NCBI GenBank assembly: GCA_947470185.1
Contig: CANIRZ010000018.1
Coordinates: 1 to 39,475 of the forward strand
From: Sphingomonadales bacterium
GTDB lineage: Bacteria; Pseudomonadota; Alphaproteobacteria; Sphingomonadales; Sphingomonadaceae
Direction: 5' to 3'
Length of the DNA: 39,475 bases
Positions within the stretch are counted from its first letter, which is position 1; the number at the start of each line of letters is the position of its first letter. The position numbers were made by a program, and so were the translations under genes. Below the pieces are notes generated by a model. It saw only the letters and a list, made by a program, of their open reading frames with translations. It ran no database searches and was not told the DNA's origin. Positions 1 through 9,482 of this stretch are shown in pieces.

Positions 1-93
1 TCCCCGATGGTCAAACGCAGCGCGGGCGAAGACATTGCGACCTCAAGCGTCATCAGCATGGATGACATCGAAGCCTTATTGAAAGCGATATAA
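1..93 (+). CDS. fabD: C-terminal end of probable malonyl-CoA:ACP transacylase (partial)
   Basis: Only the last 30 codons are in the window, open from base 1 and ending at TAA 91-93. The visible tail reads PMVKRSAGEDIATSS followed by a helix ending DDIEALLKAI. A VKR/TKR motif followed by a Ser/Thr-rich strand and a final helix resembles the end of FabD proteins, and fabD normally precedes fabG in this cluster. FabD loads malonyl groups onto the acyl carrier protein encoded downstream. The stop overlaps the next start codon (TAATG), so the two genes are probably translationally coupled. The identification rests on a short tail plus gene order and could be wrong. Confidence 0.5.
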   Translation, partial: SPMVKRSAGEDIATSSVISMDDIEALLKAI

Positions 94-896
94 TGACCGA
101 CCAAATTCTTCAGTCACGCGATGGCGGAATATTGACCATTACCCTGAATATGCCCGAAAAACGTAACCCGATATCTGATGTCGGCGTTGTAGACCAAATG
201 TGCGACGCGTTTATGGCTGCGGATCAGGATATGTCGGTGCGCTGCGTTATCCTGACCGGCGCAGGGACCGTTTTTTCATCGGGTGGCGACCTCAAGCAGA
301 TGCGCCCTGATAGCGGCGGGTTGCGGGCAGGTCTGCCTGCTGAAACCCGGCGTAATTACAAATATGGTATTCAGCGGCTGCCCTTGATGTTTCAGGCGCT
401 TGAGGTACCGGTCGTCGCGGCGGTCAACGGGGCAGCCATCGGAGCGGGACTTGACCTGACAACGATGTGCGACATACGAATCGCTGCGGCTTCGGCAAAG
501 TTTGCCGAAAGCTTTGTGCGCTTGGGTATCACTCCGGGTGACGGCGGCGCATGGCTTTTGCCGCGGATTGTTGGTTTTTCAAAAGCCACCGAGCTTGCCT
601 TAACCGGTGAAACCATCGACGCAGCAGAAGCTTTGCGCATCGGGCTCGTTTCCGAAGTCGTGGACGATGCCGAATTGATGGCTGCCGCGCGCAAGGTTGC
701 AAACAAGATCGCGGCGAACCCCCCGCATGCGGTTCGGATGACCAAAAGGCTGCTGCGAGAAGGGCAGACGGCGGACCTCAAAAATATCCTCGAAATGTCC
801 GCAGCGATGCAAAGCCTTGCGCACGCGACCGCCGATAATGATGAGGCCATCACCGCGTTTCTGGAAAAACGCGAACCCGAGTTTAAGGGAGAGTAA
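93..896 (+). CDS. Crotonase-superfamily protein (enoyl-CoA hydratase/isomerase-like)
   Basis: This 267-residue protein has the crotonase fold signatures: EKRNPIS near residue 22, SSGGDL at 62-67 (CoA and oxyanion-hole region), NGAAIGAG at 112-119 and PGDGGAWLLPR at 148-158. The two glutamates of classical enoyl-CoA hydratase are not conserved. By alignment they become Asp121 and Phe141, while Asp150 sits in the PGDGG motif. It is therefore probably not a standard hydratase; an isomerase, hydrolase or another crotonase reaction is possible. It starts inside the stop codon of the upstream gene and ends one base before the fabG start, so it belongs to the fatty-acid synthesis operon. Family assignment is firm; the substrate is unknown. 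Confidence 0.9.
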   Translation: MTDQILQSRDGGILTITLNMPEKRNPISDVGVVDQMCDAFMAADQDMSVRCVILTGAGTVFSSGGDLKQMRPDSGGLRAGLPAETRRNYKYGIQRLPLMFQALEVPVVAAVNGAAIGAGLDLTTMCDIRIAAASAKFAESFVRLGITPGDGGAWLLPRIVGFSKATELALTGETIDAAEALRIGLVSEVVDDAELMAAARKVANKIAANPPHAVRMTKRLLREGQTADLKNILEMSAAMQSLAHATADNDEAITAFLEKREPEFKGE

Positions 897-897
897 T

Positions 898-1635
898 ATG
901 TTTGATCTAACCGGTATGACCGCGCTCGTTACGGGCGCATCGGGCGGGATTGGCAGTGCGATCTGTCAAGCGCTTGCGGCCCAAGGCGCGCGTCTTGCGG
1001 TCTCGGGCTCCAATGTGGACAAGCTAGAGGCGTTCCGAGCGTCTTTAGGTGGCGACCATGTCGCGGTTCCCTGCGACCTAGGCGACAAAGACAGCGTTGA
1101 GGCGCTTGTGCCTGCTGCGCTCGAGAAATTGGGCCAGATCGATATTCTTGTGAACAATGCCGGTGTCACCCGCGACAACCTCACGATGCGGATGAAGGAT
1201 GAAGAATGGAGCGACGTTATCCGCATTAATCTTGAAGCGACATTCCGCCTGATGCGCGCCGCCACCAAGCCAATGATGAAGGCGCGCTTTGGCCGGATAA
1301 TTACGATCACTAGCGTCGTTGGCACCACAGGCAATCCCGGCCAAGCCAACTACGCAGCGTCCAAAGGTGGCCTTACAGCGATGACAAAGGCCATCGCGCA
1401 GGAGCTTGCCAGCCGCAACGTGACGGCCAATTGCGTTGCGCCAGGCTTCATTGCAACCGCAATGACCGAAAGCTTGCCCGATGCCCAGAAAGACGCACTA
1501 AACGCGCGCATCCCCATGGGCCGTATGGGCGAAGGCACGGACATTGGGGCTGCGGTTGCCTATCTCGCATCCAGAGAAGCTGGCTATATTACAGGCCAGA
1601 CAATCCATGTGAATGGCGGCATGGCGATGCTTTGA
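898..1635 (+). CDS. fabG: 3-oxoacyl-[ACP] reductase FabG
   Basis: A 245-residue short-chain dehydrogenase, the usual FabG length. It has the NADPH-binding GASGGIG at 13-19, NNAG at 86-89, Asn111, and the catalytic Ser139, Tyr152 and Lys156 (YAASK). It reduces 3-oxoacyl-ACP to 3-hydroxyacyl-ACP in fatty-acid elongation. I chose the ATG at 898 rather than upstream in-frame codons because it has a good ribosome binding site (AGGGAG, six bases upstream) and gives the standard N-terminus. The binding site lies inside the end of the crotonase gene. The direct position before acpP and fabF supports FabG rather than another SDR. Confidence 0.96.
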   Translation: MFDLTGMTALVTGASGGIGSAICQALAAQGARLAVSGSNVDKLEAFRASLGGDHVAVPCDLGDKDSVEALVPAALEKLGQIDILVNNAGVTRDNLTMRMKDEEWSDVIRINLEATFRLMRAATKPMMKARFGRIITITSVVGTTGNPGQANYAASKGGLTAMTKAIAQELASRNVTANCVAPGFIATAMTESLPDAQKDALNARIPMGRMGEGTDIGAAVAYLASREAGYITGQTIHVNGGMAML

Positions 1636-1728
1636 TGTACAACCGTCGCTTGCCACTTGCCAGCGGCCAATCTGGACATTAGGGCAATAATAGAAATTCA
1701 TCATCCCAACCAATTAAGGGGCACAAAA

Positions 1729-1962
1729 ATGAGCGATACCGCAGAACGGGTCAAAAAGATCGTAATCGAACATCTGGGCGTGGAAGCCGACAAGGTCACG
1801 GAAGCTGCAAGCTTCATCGACGATCTTGGCGCAGACAGCCTCGACATTGTCGAGTTGGTTATGGCGTTTGAAGAAGAATTCAACGTCGAAATCCCAGACG
1901 ATGCCGCTGAAAAGATCGCCACCGTTAAGGACGCGATCGATTTCATCAACAGCAACGGCTAA
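1729..1962 (+). CDS. acpP: Acyl carrier protein
   Basis: A 77-residue, highly acidic protein with the canonical phosphopantetheine site DSLDIVEL; Ser37 carries the prosthetic group. It carries growing acyl chains between the fatty-acid synthase enzymes in the cytoplasm. The ATG at 1729 is preceded by AAGGGG with seven-base spacing. The 93-base gap after fabG could hold a separate promoter, and a strong terminator follows, as fits a small and highly expressed gene. Confidence 0.98.
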   Translation: MSDTAERVKKIVIEHLGVEADKVTEAASFIDDLGADSLDIVELVMAFEEEFNVEIPDDAAEKIATVKDAIDFINSNG

Positions 1963-2001
1963 GCCGCTTCGCGCAATATGTTGCGCGGTTAGTTAGAAAT
2001 T

Positions 2002-2058
2002 CAAACGGCTTTCCGGCCAGCGTCAACAGCGCTCCAGTCGGAAAGCCGTTTGCTTTTT
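2002..2058 (+). terminator. Rho-independent terminator after acpP
   Basis: A 14-bp perfect inverted repeat (CAAACGGCTTTCCG at 2002-2015, its complement at 2039-2052) with a 23-base loop is followed by C and a run of five T. It lies 39 bases after the acpP stop, between acpP and fabF. Transcription therefore probably ends or drops here, and fabF would depend on read-through or its own promoter. Confidence 0.85.
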
Positions 2059-2110
2059 GGGCATTATTCACAGTAATAGGCCGCAAAGATAAGCATATGG
2101 AGATAACGCA

Positions 2111-3367
2111 ATGCGTCGTGTCGTGGTCACCGGATTAGGTCTGGTTACACCCTTGGGTGCAGATGTTGAAACGACTTGGTCCAACCTGATAGCCGGAAAA
2201 TCTGGCGCGGGTATGATTACGCATTTCGACGCAAGCGACCAGAAATGCCTGATTGCGTGCGAAGTGAAGCCAAAGGACCACCCATGGGGCTTTGACCCTG
2301 ACAAGCGCGTTGACCACAAGGTGCAACGCCAGGTCGATCCATTCATTATTTTCGGAATTGATGCCGCTGGCCAAGCGCTTGAAGATGCAGGCCTCACAGA
2401 ATTGACCGAAGAGCAAAAGGTGCGCGCTGGTTGCTCGATTGGATCGGGCATTGGCGGTCTTCCAGGCATTGAAAGCGAAGCGTTGTTGCTCGCAGAAAAA
2501 GGCCCAAGCCGTGTCAGCCCACATTTCGTGCATGGCCGCTTAATCAACCTGATTTCCGGTCAAGTCAGCATCAAATATGGACTGAAAGGCCCTAACCACG
2601 CGGTCGTGACCGCGTGTTCTACGGGGGCGCACTCCATTGGTGATGCTGCTCGCATGATCCGCGATGATGATGCAGACATCATGGTCGCTGGTGGTTCGGA
2701 AGGCACCATCAACCCACTCGGAATTGCAGGCTTCGCTCAAGCGCGTGCCTTAAACATGAGCTACAACGACCGTCCAGAAGCCGCCAGTCGGCCGTATGAC
2801 AAGGACCGCGACGGTTTTGTAATGGGTGAAGGCGCAGGCGTCGTGGTTCTGGAAGAATATGAACATGCAAAGGCGCGTGGTGCAAAGATTTATGCTGAAG
2901 TCGTAGGCTACGGCCTGTCGGGCGACGCCTATCACGTAACGGCACCGCATCCTGAAGGTGACGGGGCTTTTCGGTCGATGCAAATGGCGTTGAAAAAGGC
3001 GGGCATGACGCCAGCCGATATCGATTATATCAACGCCCATGGCACATCGACCATGGCCGATACGATTGAACTGGGCGCGGTAAAGCGCCTGTTTGGCGAT
3101 GCTATGTCGCATGTATCGATGAGCTCGACCAAGTCTGCCATCGGCCACCTTCTGGGCGGCGCAGGAGCGGTTGAGAGCATTTTCTGCATCTTGGCCCTCC
3201 GCGATCAAATCGTGCCACCGACGCTCAATCTGGACAACCCGGATGACGGGACTGAAGGCGTCGACTTGGTTCCGCATGTGGCCAAGAAGCGTGAAGTGAA
3301 AGCTGCTTTGAACAACAGCTTTGGCTTTGGCGGTACCAATGCCAGCCTCATCATGAAAGCCATCTGA
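2111..3367 (+). CDS. fabF: 3-oxoacyl-[ACP] synthase II FabF
   Basis: A 418-residue condensing enzyme (KAS II), full length. The catalytic triad is visible: Cys169 in VVTACSTGAH, His310 in INAHGTST and His346 in KSAIGHLLGGAGA. It extends acyl-ACP with malonyl-ACP. The ATG at 2111 has GGAG eight bases upstream. It is separated from acpP by a strong terminator and followed four bases later by mltG, so fabF and mltG are probably cotranscribed. Confidence 0.98.
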   Translation: MRRVVVTGLGLVTPLGADVETTWSNLIAGKSGAGMITHFDASDQKCLIACEVKPKDHPWGFDPDKRVDHKVQRQVDPFIIFGIDAAGQALEDAGLTELTEEQKVRAGCSIGSGIGGLPGIESEALLLAEKGPSRVSPHFVHGRLINLISGQVSIKYGLKGPNHAVVTACSTGAHSIGDAARMIRDDDADIMVAGGSEGTINPLGIAGFAQARALNMSYNDRPEAASRPYDKDRDGFVMGEGAGVVVLEEYEHAKARGAKIYAEVVGYGLSGDAYHVTAPHPEGDGAFRSMQMALKKAGMTPADIDYINAHGTSTMADTIELGAVKRLFGDAMSHVSMSSTKSAIGHLLGGAGAVESIFCILALRDQIVPPTLNLDNPDDGTEGVDLVPHVAKKREVKAALNNSFGFGGTNASLIMKAI

Positions 3368-3371
3368 CACT

Positions 3372-4343
3372 ATGCGCCGCCTCGCCACATGGGCGATATT
3401 AGCGGCGACGTTGCTGCTTGCAGTTATTGCCAGCAACTTCATCTATGGCTGGACTGCTGCAGGACCGCTGGAGCGCGAAACCAGTGTTGTGATTAAGCCG
3501 GGGTCAAGCATCACCTCGGCCGCCCAAAAGCTTGAAAAAAGTGGTGCGGTCAAATCCGCCAGCGCTTTTGTGAACCGGGCAAAGGTGTTTGGCGCGTCCA
3601 GCACGATCAAGGCCGGTGAATTCGTCATTCCGGCGAAAGCTTCCAACTCTGACATTTTGTCCATACTGACTGGTGGGAAAACCGTGCAACGCATGGTGAC
3701 CATTCCCGAGGGCATGCCGTCGATCATGGTGTATGAACGCATCATGGCGAATGATCGGCTGAGCGGCAGTATCTCCTTGCCCGCCGAAGGCTCAGTGCTG
3801 CCTGACAGCTATGCTTTTGACAAACACGAACCCCGCGCCGACGTCCTTCAGCGCATGCAGGACGCAATGACGAAAACAATGGCAGAGCTATGGCCGGAGC
3901 GAAGCGCCGACACCATGGTCAAAACTCCGCTCGAAGCGCTGACCTTGGCATCCATTGTCGAAAAGGAAACTGCGTTAAAGTCCGAATTGCGGATCGTCGC
4001 TGGAGTCTATTCCAATCGCTTGCGAACGGGCATGCGGTTGCAGGCTGACCCAACGATCATTTACCCGATCACAAAAGGTAAGCCGCTTGGCCGCCGTATT
4101 CTTCGATCCGAAATTACGGACGTGAATGATTATAACACCTATGCAATGTCTGGTCTGCCAAAAGGACCAATTGCCAATCCGTCGCGCGCGGCAATTGCCG
4201 CTGTGCTTAACCCGCAAAAGACCAGCGCATTATACTTCGTTGCCGATGGCAATGGCGGACATGTTTTCGCCGACACGTTGCAAGAGCATAATGCAAATGT
4301 GGCAAAATGGTACGCTCTGCGCCGCCAGCGCGGTGAAATGTAG
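3372..4343 (+). CDS. mltG: Endolytic murein transglycosylase MltG
   Basis: A 323-residue YceG/MltG-family protein. An N-terminal transmembrane segment (about 6-25) anchors it in the inner membrane. The catalytic region TLASIVEKETAL is at 191-202, with the essential glutamate in IVEKET (E197 by position). The later blocks LQADPTIIYP (223-232) and GLPKGPIANPS (261-271) are typical. It cleaves nascent glycan strands and helps terminate peptidoglycan polymerisation. The fabF-mltG pairing is common in proteobacteria. I see no good ribosome binding site in the four-base gap, so it may rely on coupling. Its stop is three bases from the stop of the convergent alkylsulfatase. Confidence 0.95.
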   Translation: MRRLATWAILAATLLLAVIASNFIYGWTAAGPLERETSVVIKPGSSITSAAQKLEKSGAVKSASAFVNRAKVFGASSTIKAGEFVIPAKASNSDILSILTGGKTVQRMVTIPEGMPSIMVYERIMANDRLSGSISLPAEGSVLPDSYAFDKHEPRADVLQRMQDAMTKTMAELWPERSADTMVKTPLEALTLASIVEKETALKSELRIVAGVYSNRLRTGMRLQADPTIIYPITKGKPLGRRILRSEITDVNDYNTYAMSGLPKGPIANPSRAAIAAVLNPQKTSALYFVADGNGGHVFADTLQEHNANVAKWYALRRQRGEM

Positions 4344-4346
4344 CCC

Positions 4347-6293
4347 TTAAGGCTCAACGATGTTGAACGCGCCCGGCATCGGATCAAGCGCAGCCTGAAG
4401 CTTTTCAATCACCGTCCGGTCACCCTCAATCTTCAACCCTGCCATTTGGAGCTGGGCCGCGGGCATTTTGAGGAACAGCAAAGCAAGAAACAATTGGCGC
4501 GGCCCTGTTATGGTCACGGCTGGCGAAGCATGCCCTTTGCCCATTTCGCTAAACATCACCGAATTGCCAACCGTGATTTTCGCCGTTTCCTTCCGGTCCG
4601 AAATCACGAAGTTCAGCGCCAACGCCGCGTCGCCAATGATATTCGGGTCCAGCCGGGTCGCGACTGAATCTAGCAATAGGCCCGTCGGTATCGCCGAAAT
4701 CATATCGATACTTTGCGCGCTCACACCCGCCTTCATGCCATCACGCAATTCGCGTGCGCCTGACAGGAATATGTTGCGCCAAATGGCGGATTCGGACTGA
4801 TAACCCTGCTGCTCATAGCTATCGGCGAGCAGCGCCCGTCCCTTAATATTTTTGGGGTCTGCAAAAACCATCTGATTTAATAGGTCTGACGACCAACGAT
4901 AATCGCCGGCTTTCATCGCCTTCTTGGCCTCAGTGATGACCTTCTTCGCGCCGCCCATTGCCGCGATCATTTTGGCCGCGCGCACTTCGGGCGGATGCGG
5001 GTTCAGATTTGCAGGAACAGCATCATACCAACCGAGATAATATTGATAAATCGCCTTCGAATTATGGCTATATGTGCCATAATAGCCCTTGTTGAACCAT
5101 TGATTGGCAATCGCAGGCGGCGCCTTCAAAACCTCAGCAATTTCCGCCTGAGTCATGCCCTTGTTCATCATGCGGACGGTTTGGTCATGCAAATAACGGT
5201 AATTGTCGCGTTGCCCCGACAGCCAACCTTTGACCTCTGCCTGACCAAAACGCGGCCAGCAATGGCTTGAAGCGATGATATCGCTCCGGTCACCGTACAG
5301 GTTGACCGCTTCATTCAAAAACCCGGACCAACTCAACGTATCACGCACCTTTGCCCCGCGTGGCGTCAGGATATTGTGGAGCGTACAGGTCGCAATCTCC
5401 GCCGCAAGAAACGTCCGCGACGCTGGCATGTACACATTCATCTCGGCAGGGGCTTCTGACTGAGGCACCATTTGGAACTCAAGCGTGACGCCATCAACTT
5501 CGCGCTGCTCGCCAGTTTTGCGGATATCGATTGTGGGCGGAATCAGCGTAATGTCACCGCCGCCAATGCCTCTGCCAATGCCGCTGCCCATGGTTCCCTG
5601 TGGTCCGGGGGTCAGGTTGGTGCCGAACTGGAATGTGGCGCGCCTGCTCATTGCAGGACCAGCCATGACATTTTCAGACGCGGTTTCGGCGAGGAAATGT
5701 TCCGGCGCGATAATCGCCACCTTGCCGGCTTTCACATCGGCTTCGTTGATGATCCCGCGCACCCCACCAAAATGGTCGCCATGGCTGTGGCTATAGACAA
5801 CAGCCGTGACTGGTCGGGCGCCTAGCTTTTCATTCACAAGCTTTAGCGCAGCGGCAGCCGTATCGCGGCTCGTCAGCGGATCGATGATGATCCAGCCTGT
5901 TTGGCCCTTGATAATCGTCATGTTTGACACGTCAAACCCACGCACTTGCCATATATTGTCCGCCAGCGCGTAAAGGCCATGCTTGCGCAGCAGCCCCATA
6001 TGCCGCCACAGGCTTGGGTTGACGGTGTCTGGCGACTTGCCGTCTGTCATCCAGTCATACGCACCGAGATTCCATACCGGCTTGCCATCTTTATTGGTGA
6101 TTACAGGGTCGGACAAAGTACCGATAAAGCCCCGGTCAGCAAAATCGAAATCACGGCCGTCTTCGACTGGAAGCTGCGCCGCAACGCTGCGTTGCGCGGC
6201 GATCGTCACATCAGAGGCTGGCTTTGTATCTTGTGCCCACGCGCCGGTGGCCGATACGGTGCTCAATAACGCCGCCCATAAAATTCTCCGCAT
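4347..6293 (-). CDS. Secreted alkylsulfatase (SdsA/BDS1-type, metallo-beta-lactamase fold)
   Basis: A 648-residue protein with a signal peptide ending ATGAWA-Q. The zinc-binding SHSHGDHFGG motif follows, with His169, His171, Asp173 and His174. Further blocks typical of the family are ILTPRGAKVRDTLSW, ASSHCWPRFG, and a C-terminal SCP2-like domain that binds the alkyl chain. Such enzymes hydrolyse primary alkyl sulfates such as dodecyl sulfate to the alcohol and sulfate in the periplasm. I chose the ATG at 6293 because GGAGG lies seven bases upstream and it begins a clean signal peptide; a longer form from 6332 would add 13 unlikely residues. It has no operon partner. Confidence 0.92.
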   Translation of the reverse strand: MRRILWAALLSTVSATGAWAQDTKPASDVTIAAQRSVAAQLPVEDGRDFDFADRGFIGTLSDPVITNKDGKPVWNLGAYDWMTDGKSPDTVNPSLWRHMGLLRKHGLYALADNIWQVRGFDVSNMTIIKGQTGWIIIDPLTSRDTAAAALKLVNEKLGARPVTAVVYSHSHGDHFGGVRGIINEADVKAGKVAIIAPEHFLAETASENVMAGPAMSRRATFQFGTNLTPGPQGTMGSGIGRGIGGGDITLIPPTIDIRKTGEQREVDGVTLEFQMVPQSEAPAEMNVYMPASRTFLAAEIATCTLHNILTPRGAKVRDTLSWSGFLNEAVNLYGDRSDIIASSHCWPRFGQAEVKGWLSGQRDNYRYLHDQTVRMMNKGMTQAEIAEVLKAPPAIANQWFNKGYYGTYSHNSKAIYQYYLGWYDAVPANLNPHPPEVRAAKMIAAMGGAKKVITEAKKAMKAGDYRWSSDLLNQMVFADPKNIKGRALLADSYEQQGYQSESAIWRNIFLSGARELRDGMKAGVSAQSIDMISAIPTGLLLDSVATRLDPNIIGDAALALNFVISDRKETAKITVGNSVMFSEMGKGHASPAVTITGPRQLFLALLFLKMPAAQLQMAGLKIEGDRTVIEKLQAALDPMPGAFNIVEP

Positions 6294-6388
6294 CCCACTT
6301 CCTCCAAATATTTTGAGAGCTTCATGCAACATAAGATGGCGCAGGTAAATCCGCTATTGCGCGAATGCTGCTGGGTTTGAAGCGCGGA

Positions 6389-8566
6389 TCACAAGAAGCT
6401 GTAGGGATCGACATCCACCCCGACGCGGACGCCGCGCGGAAATTGCAGGCCACCAAGCCATTCGCGGATAATTGTCTGCACCTCAACCGAGCGCTGCGCA
6501 TGCACCAACAGCCGCTGACGATAGCGGCCCCGCAGCATCGCCAACGGTGCGGGTGCAGGACCGTAGACATGCATGCCCTCAACCTTCGGTGCAGCGCCAC
6601 CCACTGCGCGTGCGGCCTCAATTGCCTCCCGTTCGTCCTCGGATGAGATGATAATCGCGGCAAACCGGCCAAAAGGCGGTGCGCCAGCGGATTTACGCTG
6701 CTCGGTTTCGGCATCATAAAATGCATCGCGGTCGCCAGCGACCAAGGCTGCGATAACAGGATGGTTGGGGTTGCGTGTCTGGATAAAAACTTCGCCGGGC
6801 TTTTCCCCGCGTCCCGCCCGGCCAGCCGCCTGTGCGATTTGCTGGAATGTGCGTTCTGCTGCGCGCAAATCCCCGCCCTCAAGACCCAAATCAGCGTCGA
6901 TCACGCCGACCAAGGTCAGTTCAGGAAAGTGATAGCCCTTTGTTACCAATTGCGTGCCGATGATGATGTCTACCGCCTTGTTTTCGACGCGCGATACGAA
7001 TTCGGCGGCTTTTTCTGGCGACCAGAGCGTGTCCGATGTCGCAACAATAGTGCGGGCGTTCGGCAACAGGCGGTTAACCTCGTCGCTGATGCGTTCAACC
7101 CCCGGACCACAAGCGACCAAGGTGTCGCTTTCGCCGCATTCGGGACATTCCTCCGGCGGTGGCATGACATGGCCGCAATGATGGCAGGCGAGCCTACGAA
7201 CCAGCCGGTGCTCAACCATCCAGCTTGTGCAATTCGGGCACTGAAAACGGTGACCGCAGGTTCTGCACAAGGTCAACGGCGCATATCCCCGTCGGTTGAG
7301 GAACAACAGGCTCTGTTCGCCCCGTTCGACCCGCTCTTCCAGCGCTTTCAACAATGTCGGCGCAATCCAGTGCTGCGATTCAGGCGCATCCAGAGTGAGG
7401 TCGATGGCCTTGATCTCGGGCATTTTGGCCGCACCAAAGCGTGACGGGATTTCAAGCCCTTTATATCGTCCAATCGCAACCATGTGACGCGATTCCAGTG
7501 CGGGTGTGGCTGAAGCCAGTACGACCGGAAAGCGTTCAAAACGGCCACGCATTACTGCAACGTCGCGCGCATGGTAGCGCACGCCGTCTTCCTGTTTGAA
7601 ACTGGTCTCATGCGCCTCATCAACGATGATGAGGCGCAGATTGGGAAAAGGAAGAAAAAGAGCCGAGCGCGCGCCCACGAGCACCTTCGCGCTGCCATCC
7701 GCAACAGCGCGCCAGACACGGCGGCGCTGGGTGGAGCGCAGATTGCTGTGCCATACGGCTGGCTCCACGCCAAATCTGCCTTCAAAGCGCGCAAGAAACG
7801 GAGCGGTCAGGGCGATTTCGGGGAGCAGGACCAAAACCTGTTTACCCATGCGTATCGCCTCGGCAACCGCTTCAAAATAGGTTTCAGTTTTGCCTGAACC
7901 CGTAACGCCATCAAGGACGAAGGTGTCAAAGCCGCCCGACCGAACCGCTTCCACCATGCTTGTTGCCGCCGCCAGTTGCGCTTCATTCAAAGCCGGCGCA
8001 GCAAAGTCAGCTTCTGGTTCGGGCAACGGCGTGTCGACGCTGATCGTGACAGGTTCAAAGGCGCCAGCCTTGATAAGCCCGCGAATGACCGCGTCACTCA
8101 CCCCAGCCTCCGAAGCCAGCTCGCGCACAAGCCCCTGAACGCCTTCCAGTGCATCGAGCGCAGCCGCGCGTTGCGGTGTAAGCCGTGCAGGTTCGAACCC
8201 CGTGCGGCGATACTCCGTAATAGTGCCTGAGGCTGTGAATGCAGCGGAAGAGGCCAACACCATCCGCAACACCGCAGCATGGGTGGTCAGATAATAATCA
8301 GCAACCCAGTCAACGAGGCGGCGCAGACCCGGCCCTACTGGTGGACATTCAACATGCTCAAGCACAGCGCGCAGTTTGCTGGCTTCAACCGGTTCGTCGC
8401 CAAAGACATCATCGTCCCAGATAACGCCCGGCAATTTGCGTGGGCCAAGCGGCACCATCACGACAGTGCCCGGACCAGCGTGCATGTCGGCAGGTAACCG
8501 GTAATCCAGCGGACCAATCGCTTGCGTCAACAAGACGACACGGACGCGGTTGGTGGGCGGGCTCAT
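6389..8566 (-). CDS. priA: Primosomal protein N' (replication restart helicase PriA)
   Basis: A superfamily 2 helicase of about 725 residues. In the 741-residue reading from 8614 it has Walker A VTGSGKT (236-242), DEAH (332-335), and eight zinc-binding cysteines as four pairs (C450/C453, C459/C462, C477/C480, C490/C493) inserted between the helicase lobes. The C-terminus DVDPYSFL is typical. PriA recognises stalled forks and reloads DnaB. I prefer the ATG at 8566, which gives the usual N-terminus (PTNRVRVVLLTQ); the longer reading starts with TTG and adds 16 residues. Neither has a clear ribosome binding site. It is divergent from the transaldolase gene. Confidence 0.95.
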   Translation of the reverse strand: MSPPTNRVRVVLLTQAIGPLDYRLPADMHAGPGTVVMVPLGPRKLPGVIWDDDVFGDEPVEASKLRAVLEHVECPPVGPGLRRLVDWVADYYLTTHAAVLRMVLASSAAFTASGTITEYRRTGFEPARLTPQRAAALDALEGVQGLVRELASEAGVSDAVIRGLIKAGAFEPVTISVDTPLPEPEADFAAPALNEAQLAAATSMVEAVRSGGFDTFVLDGVTGSGKTETYFEAVAEAIRMGKQVLVLLPEIALTAPFLARFEGRFGVEPAVWHSNLRSTQRRRVWRAVADGSAKVLVGARSALFLPFPNLRLIIVDEAHETSFKQEDGVRYHARDVAVMRGRFERFPVVLASATPALESRHMVAIGRYKGLEIPSRFGAAKMPEIKAIDLTLDAPESQHWIAPTLLKALEERVERGEQSLLFLNRRGYAPLTLCRTCGHRFQCPNCTSWMVEHRLVRRLACHHCGHVMPPPEECPECGESDTLVACGPGVERISDEVNRLLPNARTIVATSDTLWSPEKAAEFVSRVENKAVDIIIGTQLVTKGYHFPELTLVGVIDADLGLEGGDLRAAERTFQQIAQAAGRAGRGEKPGEVFIQTRNPNHPVIAALVAGDRDAFYDAETEQRKSAGAPPFGRFAAIIISSEDEREAIEAARAVGGAAPKVEGMHVYGPAPAPLAMLRGRYRQRLLVHAQRSVEVQTIIREWLGGLQFPRGVRVGVDVDPYSFL

Positions 8567-8707
8567 GACGAGCGTATAGGCAATTGAATGGCTAACGTCA
8601 CCACCTTCGATCAATGGCTGGCTTTCTCAATCCAATAGGCCCTGTTATTTCTGCTGCAACTTTGCCAATAAGCAGTGAACCCGAATCTCCAATCAGGAAG
8701 ACGTCCC

Positions 8708-9361
8708 ATGAAATTCTTTGCCGATACCGCTGACATTGCCGACATCAAGGATCTGGCAGCGACTGGTTTGCTCGACGGTGTGACCACTAATCCGTCATTG
8801 ATTGCCAAATCAGGCCGAGATTTCATTGAGGTAACGCGCGAGATCTGCGCGCTGACCGACGGTCCGGTTTCGGCGGAAGTCGTTGCGCTTGACCATGTAA
8901 CAATGATGAAAGAGGCCGAAATCTTGCGCAAAATTGCGGACAATGTCTGCATCAAGGTACCATTGACTATTGACGGTTTAAAAACCTGCAAGGCGCTGAC
9001 TTCGGAAGGCACTTTGGTCAACGTAACCTTGTGCTTTTCCGCCAATCAGGCGCTTTTGGCCGCCAAAGCCGGAGCAACCTTCGTATCTCCGTTCGTTGGC
9101 CGTCATGACGACAATGGCTTTGATGGCATGCAACTCATTAGCGACATCCGTTTGATCTATGACAATTACAATTTCGGCACCGAAATCTTGGTCGCCAGCG
9201 TCCGCCATGGAGTCCATGTGCTTGAGGCTGCAAAGATCGGCGCTGACGTTATGACTGCGCCGCCTTCCGTCATCAAGGGATTGTTCAAGCACATCCTGAC
9301 CGACAAGGGCATCGAAGGCTTTTTGGCCGATTGGGCGAAAACCGGTCAGGCCATTGGCTAA
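8708..9361 (+). CDS. tal: Transaldolase / fructose-6-phosphate aldolase family (short form)
   Basis: A 217-residue protein of the short transaldolase (TalC/Fsa) subfamily. It begins [13 protein letters not shown], and [10 protein letters not shown] at 25-34 is the family signature. Lys83 in CIKVPL is the Schiff-base lysine. It transfers dihydroxyacetone units in the non-oxidative pentose phosphate pathway, or acts as a fructose-6-phosphate aldolase; the sequence alone does not separate these. The ATG at 8708 is supported by AGGAAG upstream and by family N-termini, against a start 33 bases earlier. Confidence 0.93.
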   Translation: MKFFADTADIADIKDLAATGLLDGVTTNPSLIAKSGRDFIEVTREICALTDGPVSAEVVALDHVTMMKEAEILRKIADNVCIKVPLTIDGLKTCKALTSEGTLVNVTLCFSANQALLAAKAGATFVSPFVGRHDDNGFDGMQLISDIRLIYDNYNFGTEILVASVRHGVHVLEAAKIGADVMTAPPSVIKGLFKHILTDKGIEGFLADWAKTGQAIG

Positions 9362-9482
9362 TTTGTGATTGCAGAAAACCGCACAAACGCTGGCAAAAAT
9401 CTTCGGATTTGCGGAACTGCATCTATGGGCTATTGTCCGTATAGTTTTTAAAGGCGGGCAGACCTATCTTCAGGCAGAAGAT

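Noticed and set aside
9392-9410. Hairpin with a TTCG loop after the transaldolase gene, possible terminator
   Set aside because: The stem is short and AT-rich with a bulge, and no T run follows.
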